Shown here in pieces: positions 7,653 to 15,609 of a DNA stretch of 15,609 nt. How positions within the stretch are numbered: position 1 is the stretch's first letter; the number at the start of each line of letters is the position of its first letter. The stretch lies in assembly GCA_000697335.1 (NCBI GenBank), contig JNEM01014189.1, positions 1-15,609 on the forward strand, written 5' to 3'. The stretch comes from Conidiobolus incongruus B7586. Taxonomy: Eukaryota > Entomophthoromycota > Entomophthoromycetes > Entomophthorales > Conidiobolaceae. The notes beneath the pieces are model-generated. The model was given only the letters and a program-made list of their open reading frames with translations. It had not been told where the DNA came from and did no database searches. The position numbers and the translations under genes were made by a program.

Positions 7653-10020
7653 CTTCTTTAATAGATTTCTTAAAAAAAACACTCCTTAGATTTTTCCAAA
7701 TAGTTATAATAAGTTAAGATATTAATATTTTCTAGGGCTTTTATCTAATTTTTTTAATAAGATGACCAATTTATTTTATATAGAAATGAAACTTATTCCT
7801 AATAAATCTAAATTTAACTATATTATAATAGGGTATTTTTTTCTCCATCTTAATTAATAATTAGATCTAGTTTTGGGAGTTTAAATCAATCAATAAAAGT
7901 ATTAAAATCTTCAAAATAATGTTCAATTTTGGAAATATAAAAGGTAAAATTAATCCTTATAGTTGGGGGTAATTCTAAGACAATATCTTTAAAAAATAAA
8001 TTAATAAATTAAATTTTATACGGATTATAATATAATAGTAAGTATTTGAAACTTAAATTAAACTTAAGTAAGATAACTTAAAAGGAAGATTATCTTAAAT
8101 TTACAAACATATTAGCTTTATATTTAAGAGGATTTTTAAATAACTTGAAATATTATTGTTTTATGATCTTTTAATTTTCTTCCAAGTTAAATTTAACAAA
8201 AAAATTAATATATTAGATATTAGATTATAATTCAATACTATTTAAAGATAAGTTAAACTATAGTATTAAAAAAAATATTAAATTAAGATATTTATTATAA
8301 CTATGGAAATTAAAGCTAAAACATATTAATTTATTAATAAAGATATTAAATAAATATTAAAATTGATAGATATAAGTATCTTAATTTAACTAATTAATAT
8401 TAATATAAGGTTTAATCATTTATTTTAAATCTTTAATAATTTTTCTAAGAAGTTAATTAGTTTAATAATAATTAATAATAAATATAGTTAGGTTAATCTT
8501 AAGGGATAAAGATAGTAACTTTTAGAATTAAGAGTTAAATTATATATTTCTATTAAATACAATAGTTTATAGAATTTTATAATAATTAAAAATAATAGAG
8601 TATAATATTTATATAATATCTTTAACTATAGTAGTTTTGAAATAGAAAATAAATTAAAAATATTTAAAGAATAAAATAATTATAATTGATAAATTATTAT
8701 AACTATTTGTTGATTTAAAAATTTCTATAAAATCAAGTTAGATTTGTTATTAAGTTTTATTAAAGACTTATAAAGGAATAAGTTAATTATATTTTAATTT
8801 AATATTATATTTAATTTATTAGTATATATCATAAGTATTAATATATTTCTAAATTAATTTAATTAAAAATATTAATAATATTTGGTTTTTACTGACTTAA
8901 TGCTCATCAATTAATTTTAATTTTTTCTAATATATAAGATATAATATTTATTAAATATTACTTGTTAAATTTTAAGAATAGTAAGGATATATAAATGATC
9001 ATCATAATATAATATTTTATTAATAATTTTAAATATTTTAACATAATTTAATTAGGTTTCTAATAATTTAAATATTCTTTTTTAATAAAGAAATTATTAA
9101 TTAATAATGTTTTTTAAAATAGTTTAATAAATTTTTTATTTATGTTATTAATAATTATTAAGTTAATATTTACTAGCTTTTAATAATTAAAATAAAAATA
9201 TTAGTATATAAACTTTCTTAATAAAATATCTAAAATATAATTTTATTAACTTAAGAGATATTAGAAAAAGAAAAAATAAACTTAGATAGTTTGAATCTAT
9301 TTAATTTTTTTAGATAAATATCCTTAGGTATTTAAGTAGATAGGTAATTTATAATCTATAAATATTGAGTAAAAATTATAAAATAAAAGATATAAATGAT
9401 TTTTGATTATTTTTATTAAGGTAAAATGTTTTTGTTTATAGATTAAATATTTTAATTCAGCTAGTTTTATTTTTTCAAATAAAATATTATTAACTTTTAG
9501 ATAATATTTATAAGGTTAAATTTAGCTTATCCTCTTGAATTTATTACTTTATTCAATAATTAAAAGGTAAAATAAAAATTAAATCTTAATTAAATTAATT
9601 ATATACACACTATAAAAGAACTAAAGTTAATAAAAATAATAGTAAGTAATTTTCAATTAGAAATAAATTAGTTAACAACATTGGTGATATAGAAAATTAA
9701 AAAAATTTATACAAAAAGAATATAATAGGGTTTATTCAAAAAAAGGGTATTTGCTCAAAAAATTAGTTAAAAGAATGATAAGTTTAATAAAAGAAGTAAT
9801 AAAATCTTTAAAATAATTTAATAATCTAAGTATAAATATAAGTCAATCTTTGTTTATTAATATAGCAAAATCTTTTACATTATTAAGTTTAATTAAAATA
9901 ATAATAATTCCTTGAATAATAATATAATTATAAAATAGGATAGAAAAAGAAATAAAAATATACTTTGATAATTTTCAAATTAATTTAAATTGTTGAATAA
10001 TAAGTTAAATTAAATTAATA
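7653..10020 (-). mobile_element. R1: eroded Ty3/gypsy internal region, minus strand
   Basis: This 2.4-kb stretch without usable genes is the 3' half of a second copy of the same Ty3/gypsy family as R2, read on the minus strand. It is nearly collinear with R2 12975-15331 (2357 bp there, 2368 bp here). By that mapping, the chromodomain region lies near 7684-7854, integrase near 8280-9120, RNase H near 9220-9650 and the end of RT near 9730-10010. The best visible matches are a block near 9330-9480 (RNase H) and one near 7690-7830 (chromodomain end). It is a fossil, broken everywhere, with no open frame worth naming, and much older or more mutated than R2. It ends abruptly where the R2 5' LTR begins; its 5' half should lie beyond the window on the right. 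Confidence 0.85.
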
Positions 10021-10530
10021 TATTAAAAGACTAGTTCTCTAAATTCTTATATACACTTTCATATAATCCAATTAACTATAAATTATATGATTAATTTATA
10101 CTTATATAGTTAAATTAATTGTATAAATAGCATTAAATTATCTAATATACTAGGTTCTTCTTTTTTCCTCTCAATTCTTACTATTTTTTACTTTTACACT
10201 ATTTCTAAGATTAAGACTATATTCTGTTGATATTGTAGGATATTGGCACTACCTAATATATATCTTAATATATTAGTGACTCATCCTAGTTTGAAGCTTA
10301 ATTAAACTTTGTTTACATTTGCACACTATAGCTATATTATATTATTATGTTTTACACCACACTACTTTTATATCAAGTTTTCCTCTATACTATATTAATT
10401 TAACTACCACTATGCTTATATAGTAGCAGCAACAAAACTATTAAAAACCTATTAGAAATTAATAACTATTTGTATCCAACCTAATTATTACTATTTTAAA
10501 TTTTATCTATAATTTATTTCATTCAAATCT
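10021..10530 (+). repeat. R2 5' LTR (right boundary uncertain)
   Basis: The first 278 bases align without gaps to 15332-15609. The LTR must be longer, because the window ends inside the 3' copy. The split R1 LTR (1517-1694) still matches R2 to about 10530, which suggests an LTR of at least about 500 bp. No primer-binding site starting with TGG could be fixed with confidence. Confidence 0.75.
10122..10129 (+). promoter_or_regulatory. Possible TATA box in R2 5' LTR
   Basis: The sequence TATAAATA sits about 100 bases into the LTR and is repeated in the 3' LTR (15433-15440). Its position fits the U3 promoter of an LTR element, but in such AT-rich DNA the motif is weak evidence. Confidence 0.35.
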
Positions 10531-10579
10531 AACACTATATACTATAATACCTCTAAAAAGGGAGATACCTTCATATTAT

Positions 10580-11560
10580 TTTAATGATGATAGCAGCTTA
10601 ATTACTAAGTAAATCTAAGACTTTAGTCTCTAAAAGCTTATTGCCCTCTAAGAAGCTTATATTAGATAACTTTTGATTGAAAAAAATATGTCTCAAAGAG
10701 CTTAAATCTAATAAACCAGCTACTTCACTATAGTTAATATATTAAACTACCTCTTTAGTATCTTTAAAGACAAATTAACTACTTATGATAGTTCTACAAA
10801 CCTCTACAAGCTTGAAAACTACCTTAAAAATATAAAGAATTACCTTGATTTAATCCTAGATAAAAATCTAAAGAATATCTTTAAATTAGCCACTTCTTTT
10901 TTGGAAAAATTTGTTTATACTTGGTAGTCAACTCATTATAAGTTTAATCCTAAAGAGTCTTCAGGAGGATAACCTACTATAAAGATATAAACTTTTAACC
11001 AATTAGAACAAGCCTTTAAAGAGAGGTATTACCCAAAAGATTAAGTTTGATTAACAAGAGAAAAGCTTTCCTAGCTTAAATAAAAAACTTCTACAAAATA
11101 ATTGATTGAGAAATTTAATAAGATATGCTTAAACATACCAAATATCACTAAAGAAGAATAAATCCACAAACTATTACAATACCTTAACTCTCAAGTGAAG
11201 CTCTAGTTAATTAGTAGGGAACACTTTGATAATATGTCTTTTTCTGATATTTATGATGCAGCAATTATAATTAATGATATCCTTTACTCTATAACTAAAT
11301 CTTCCCACCCTAAAAATCAATCTTTTAAACCTTACTCTAACCCATTTAAGTTTCAAATGATAAATGTTTCTGTTTTTGGGCTTCATAAGAAAACCCTTAG
11401 TGAAGAAGCTAAAGCCTACTTAAGAACAAACAAAGGTTGTTATTACTAGTAAAAGACTTAAGTTAACTATAGAGCTAACAAATACCCTTTAAGGAAGCAA
11501 CATCTGTTTAATTCTCAACAATCTTAACTTACCAAACATAAATCAAACTTGAATAATATT
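10580..11560 (+). pseudogene. R2 gag region (fossil)
   Basis: This region precedes the protease and holds gag-like sequence typical of Ty3/gypsy elements. FNQLEQAFKERYYPKD near 10990-11043 fits the retrotransposon gag domain. An open piece at 11234-11449 ends in KGCYY, the start of what looks like a zinc-knuckle region. Gag would form the particle that packages the element RNA. The region is broken in several places, and its start is an estimate. Confidence 0.7.
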
Positions 11561-11739
11561 AATATAACCTTAGAATCACCCCTTTCACAATCAGTTAGCA
11601 GATTCTAATCTAATCCACAAAAGTTCTAATAGACTACTGATTCCACAAATCAAACTATTTATATTAGAGAAATCTAACTGATTAAACTATTAGAAACTAG
11701 AAATATTCTAGTAACTAATCTACCTTGTAATTCTTTACT

Positions 11740-12080
11740 GTTAACTATCACCCTGATGTTTATATTAATTAGTTCTTTTATAAACACACCTGTTAATGTT
11801 TTAATTGATTCTAGCTGTTTTAGTTGTATTATCTCCTCTTTTATTATTGTAAAGCTATTTTTACCTACCTAAAAAAGTAACTTGATAATTAAATATGCTA
11901 ACAACTTAATAGAATAAACATCTGGTACTATATTTAGATACCTATCATTACCCCCTAACTACTCCCAATATATTAAATTCCTAGTTGGTAACATTGGTTA
12001 CAATTTTATACTAGGTCAAAATTAGTTTAAATATCACAGTTTTATATCTATGAATATTACCCCAAAAAGCTACAAATTTA
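11740..12080 (+). pseudogene. R2 aspartic protease region (fossil)
   Basis: Between gag and RT the translation contains VLIDSS near 11800, which fits the active-site region of a retroviral-type aspartic protease. The protease would cleave the polyprotein. Recognition rests on this motif and on the position, and the region is broken. Confidence 0.5.
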
Positions 12081-12389
12081 TTTCTTTTATATTCCAAAAG
12101 AAATTAATAGAATTAATCTCAAAAAACTTATATTAACCTACTATAAAACTATTAAATACTATACCTAACACTAACTCTACAATTGTAGCAAATAATTCTA
12201 TTATTTTAAGCAAAAACCAATGTAAAAAACTAAACAAAAACCTTAATAATTTATAGGGATATATATTTGTTTATTACTTGTCTATTAATACTTCATCTAT
12301 TGATTTCAATGAAGTTATACCTAATGACCACTTCTTATATAATACAATAAGTTAATTTGCTAATGTTTTTGAATCTATAGATGGATTAC

Positions 12390-13080
12390 CTCTTAAATAT
12401 AATATTAAGCATAAAATTAAATTACTCCTTGGTACACAACTATACTCAAAGCTTACTTACCATTTATCTCTTAAACAATATCAAACTTTAAAAGAAGAAA
12501 TCTAAAAACTAATTAAAAATGGGTATATTAGATCTTTTTCCTCACCATAAAAATCTCTAATCCTCTTTGTAAAAAAGTCTGATGGTGGTTAAAAATTATA
12601 TATTGATAATTGTGTTTTAAACACCAAAACTATCAAGGATAAAACCCTATTACTAAACTTATATGATGTTAGGGATAAACTACTTAGATTAACTATATTT
12701 ACCAAACTAGATGTTAAGAATAGATATTACAACATTAGAGTTGAAGAAAATTCTATCTTTTTAACTACTTTCAATATTCCTTTAAGTCACTATGAATTTA
12801 CTGTTATAAACTTTAGATTGTATAATGCCCCTGCAACTTTCATTTAATTTATCAATTCCCTTTTCAACCTTGTTTTTAATGATTTTGTTATCACCTACAT
12901 TAATAATATCCTGATCCATTTAAAAACTAAAGAAGAATATATTCAACATGTTAATTAGGTCCTACAAATTATTCAAGAATATAAATTACCTTTGAAACTA
13001 TCAAAATATATCTTTAATACCTCTTCTATCCCTTTTTGTAGTTATATTGTTTCCTCCTAAGGAATTAATATTGATCCAAC
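12390..13080 (+). pseudogene. R2 reverse transcriptase region (fossil)
   Basis: This is a Ty3/gypsy-type reverse transcriptase. Visible landmarks are LVKKSDGG-like sequence near 12565-12590, FTKLDVKN near 12698-12721, LYNAPATF near 12820-12845 and the YxDD-box region near 12896-12913. Order and spacing fit the palm and fingers of the family. The RT would copy the element RNA into DNA. The domain is broken. Confidence 0.88.
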
Positions 13081-13289
13081 TAAACTCAATGGTGTTAGAG
13101 CTTTTATTATACCTATAAACAAAAATCAGCTTATGTTTGTACTTGGATTATTAAATTACTTTAAAAATTTCATTGATTTTTTTGCTGAACTTGCTATTCT
13201 TCTTACTAATCTCTTGAGGAAAGACTCTTTTTTTGAATAAACCCCACTATATACTTTCTACATAAATACTTTGATTTTCTATATTACCA

Positions 13290-13770
13290 ATGCTTTTACT
13301 CTATCTACAATCTAAAACTACCTACTATTATTTTAATTGACTCTAGTTTTTTTGCAATTGGTGGATAGTTAACCTAGTTTGAATTTAATTTATATTTTAC
13401 CCTACAACTATAGGATAAAATAATAAATAGGGGAGAACAGGTTAAGTTTAACCTTACAAATGTTACCTTAAAACCAATAACATTCTGGTTAAGAAAAATA
13501 AAACCAGTTGAATTGAAATACCTAGTTTATAAACAAAAACTCTTTGCTTTAGTAGAAATAATCAAAAATCACTTACATTTCCTATCCTGCAACTTTTTTT
13601 TAGTACTTATAAATCACAAATCACTTATCTACTTAAATACTTAGAAGTATTTATCAATAAGATAAATTAAATAGATTAAAACTATCCAAGCTTACCCTTT
13701 CCTTATTCAATATCTCTTAGGTTAATAAAAACATGTTATAGATACTTTGTTAAGAAATCTTATATACCTA
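13290..13770 (+). pseudogene. R2 RNase H region (fossil)
   Basis: After RT, IDSSFFAIGG near 13337-13365 fits the gypsy RNase H DAS motif. It is followed by YLVYKQKLFALVEIIK near 13522-13570 and INHKSLIYL near 13610-13635 (the usual TDHKSL motif), as expected for the RT-linked RNase H. It would degrade the RNA strand during reverse transcription. The region is broken. Confidence 0.83.
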
Positions 13771-13859
13771 CCCTTTTGTTCTAATTGTAAAAATCCAACA
13801 AATATTAACTTAATGATTATTAATAAAGGAAACAAAGAATTTATTAAACTACTTTAAGA

Positions 13860-14720
13860 AACATTGCTAAATAATGATTTCTTTATTTTAGTTAAAGAAG
13901 AACTCTCTAAACCATTAGAAAACCAATTAAAATATGTCAAAAGATTTAAAATTATCAATAACTTACTATACTATGATGATTGTCTATATATTCCTAACAT
14001 TCCCAAGATCCAACAAACAATATTTAATGAATGCTATGATTTACCTGTTAGAGGACATTAAAACTAGTTAAAAACTGTTGAGAGAATTAAAACAAGGTAT
14101 TACTAGCTTTCCCTAGTTAAATTAGTTCAGAAATACACTAATACCTGTGATATATACCAAAGAACTAAATATAATACTTAACTAAAATATGGTAAACTTA
14201 TTCCCCTACAAGTCCCTAATAAAACTTAGCAACAAATCTAGCTTGATTTCATAGAAATCCCTAAATCAACAAATGGTTATAATAACTTACTAATTACAAT
14301 TGATTCATTTTCCAAATATGCTTATTTTATTCCTTGTTTCAAAACTTCTACAGCTAAAGATGTTGCACAATTGTTATTCTCTAATATCTTTACCCACTAT
14401 AGAATTCCACAAACTATTGTATCTGATAGAGATACATGATTCAACTCTTAATTCTAGAAGTCACTATCCTTTTCCCTTAAGATTAACCTAGCTATGTCTA
14501 CTACTAATCAACACTAAACTAATAGACTTGTTGAAAGAACTATTAAAACCTTGAAGCAAATGATTAGAGCTTATATTAACACTAATCAGTCAAATTAGGA
14601 TGTTTATATCTATCAACTCTAATATTCATTCAATATCTTTATCAATAAATCAACAGGTTTTAACCCTTATTTCATCAATTATAGTAAATATCCTAACTTA
14701 ATAATTACTCCAAAACTTTA
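13860..14720 (+). pseudogene. R2 integrase region (fossil)
   Basis: An open piece at 13864-14061 (YYDDCLYIP, then a histidine near its end) begins the zinc-binding domain, with its two cysteines further on near 14135-14150. The catalytic core follows: LDFIEIP near 14241-14260, IDSFSKYAYFIP near 14300-14335, VSDRDT near 14418-14436 and VERTIKTLKQMI near 14530-14565. These carry the D, D and E positions of the retroviral integrase core. It would insert the DNA copy. The region is broken. A 63-codon open stretch at 14300-14491 is another frame of this region, not a gene. Confidence 0.88.
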
Positions 14721-15129
14721 AATCAACTTACCTTTGGACATTGTTGAATTTTAATCTAATATCAAATATATCAATTCCCTTGTTAAATTTAACTTAGAAG
14801 AAAATCAAAGGATCATAGAATAATAATACTTAAAGTTATCCAGAAACCCTCTTAAATATGAAACTAGTATGTTTGTATACTTAGAACAATCTACCCTTAA
14901 ACCTACCCTATTTAAATCTAGCTTAAATCCCAAATACTTACCATTATATTATAGTCCCTATAAAATTTAATCTATTGATTTAAATTTTGAAAATATTACC
15001 TTGGAATTACCTCTAACTTTGAAGATTAACTTTACCTTTCACATATCCAAAATTAAACCATACTTTAAAGATTTTAACACTTTTCCTAATCAATTAAAAA
15101 CCCCACAACTAGATCCAATTATTAATTAA

Positions 15130-15300
15130 GATAGAGAAGAATACTATGTTGATTATATAATTAAGTCTAAATTTGTTAGGAATAAGCTTTATTTTTATAT
15201 AAAATGGATAGGTTATCATATTGAAGAAGTTATATGGGAACCTCTAGAAAATATTAAGAATACCTTAGCCTATTATACCTATTTGCAAAAATTTAAGGAG
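15130..15300 (+). pseudogene. R2 chromodomain at integrase C-terminus (fossil)
   Basis: The last coding part reads REEYYVDYIIKSKF, then LYFYIKWIGY and VIWEPLEN, the standard chromodomain pattern with its conserved aromatic residues. A chromodomain after the integrase defines the chromovirus branch of Ty3/gypsy, in which it is known to steer insertion to marked chromatin. It is short, well preserved locally, and followed directly by the purine tract and 3' LTR. Confidence 0.88.
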
Positions 15301-15324
15301 TGTGTCTCTTCTAAGAAACCTACT

Positions 15325-15331
15325 AGGGGAG
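15325..15331 (+). other. R2 short polypurine tract
   Basis: AGGGGAG lies directly before the 3' LTR start (TGTTAAAA at 15332). It is the expected primer site for plus-strand DNA synthesis in LTR elements. Confidence 0.6.
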
Positions 15332-15609
15332 TGTTAAAAAACTAGTTCTCTAAATTCTTATATACACTTTCATATAATCTAATTAACTATAAATTATATG
15401 ATTAATTTATACCTATATAGTTAAATTAATTGTATAAATAGCATTAAATTATCTAATAAACTAGGTTCTTCTTTTTTCCTCTCAATTCTTACTATTTTTT
15501 ACTTTTACACTATTTCTAAGATTGAGACTATATTCTATTGATATTATAGGATATTAACACTACCTAATATAAATCTTAATATATTGGTGACTCATCCTAG
15601 TTTGAAGCT
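15332..15609 (+). repeat. R2 3' LTR, truncated by the window end
   Basis: It begins with TG and aligns with 10021-10298 without gaps, with 12 differences in 278 positions. The remaining part lies outside the window. Confidence 0.92.

Larger units (their letters stand above)
10021..15609 (+). mobile_element. R2: Ty3/gypsy chromovirus-type LTR retrotransposon, broken
   Basis: This element has a 5' LTR, gag, protease, reverse transcriptase, RNase H, integrase and chromodomain regions in the Ty3/gypsy order, a short purine tract and a 3' LTR that leaves the window. All expected parts are present. It is a fossil with dozens of breaks across gag and pol. The two LTRs differ at 12 of 278 comparable positions (10 transitions, 2 transversions, no gaps). 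That makes it much younger than R1, although part of that divergence may come from the same mutational process seen elsewhere in the window. It is inserted into R1, a relative, in the opposite orientation. A target duplication cannot be tested because the right flank is not in the window. Confidence 0.93.

Noticed and set aside
7384-10020. Region treated as empty intergenic DNA, or as holding a novel gene
   Set aside because: Its reverse complement is collinear with the R2 LTR and the 3' half of R2, so it is an eroded element copy.
10273-10290. GTGACTCATCC block as a primer-binding site of R2
   Set aside because: The same block occurs in the 3' LTR and in the R1 LTR, so it lies inside the LTR rather than just after it.
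14300-14491. 63-codon open stretch on the plus strand
   Set aside because: It lies in the R2 integrase core in another frame; the integrase motifs read in the neighbouring frame.
1-15609. Mitochondrial or plastid DNA because of the extreme A+T content
   Set aside because: No organellar gene, rRNA or tRNA was recognised, and the content is nested nuclear-type Tc1/mariner and Ty3/gypsy elements.
1-15609. CRISPR array, tRNA genes, bacterial operons or promoters
   Set aside because: No regular short repeats with unique spacers, no tRNA-like fold and no bacterial gene organisation were seen. The TA runs are low-complexity or family-specific leader tracts.

Overview
The window is a very AT-rich (by eye about four-fifths A+T) eukaryotic repeat block with no host gene that I can support. 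It resolves into transposable elements stacked inside one another. The families (chromodomain Ty3/gypsy, Tc1, mariner) and a mutation pattern of C-to-T at CpA on both strands, resembling repeat-induced point mutation (RIP), fit an AT-rich compartment of a fungal genome. I cannot name the organism, and another AT-rich protist is possible.

Layout. The oldest layer is R1, a Ty3/gypsy copy on the minus strand. Its 3' LTR is split between 1517-1694 and 7384-7652, and its internal region runs from 7653 to 10020. R1 is cut at 10020 by R2, a second copy of the same family on the plus strand. R2 has a 5' LTR from 10021, gag, protease, RT, RNase H, integrase and chromodomain regions, and a 3' LTR at 15332-15609 that runs off the window. 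R1's LTR was opened by a mariner element, B1 (TA duplication at 1693-1694 and 7382-7383). B1 now lies in three pieces, 1695-1773, 4846-5850 and 7180-7381. One gap in B1 holds two head-to-tail Tc1-like elements, A2 and A3 (1774-4843). The other holds a second mariner, B2, in the opposite orientation (5851-7177). A third Tc1-like copy, A1, fills 1-1516 and abuts R1's LTR.

Condition. Nothing looks able to make a full protein. B2 is best preserved: its transposase frame of 333 codons has three in-frame stops and keeps the mariner DD34D triad. A2 and A3 have Tc1-type DD34E transposases with two of three catalytic residues changed. B1 and A1 are more decayed. R2 is broken in dozens of places but recognisable throughout; R1 is far more eroded. 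The gradient of decay agrees with the nesting order.

The most useful results are the full nesting order with TA target duplications, the IR/DR (Sleeping Beauty-like) termini of the Tc1 family with equal 157-bp spacers, two stop codons shared by both mariner copies, and two large inverted pairs (B1/B2 and R1/R2).
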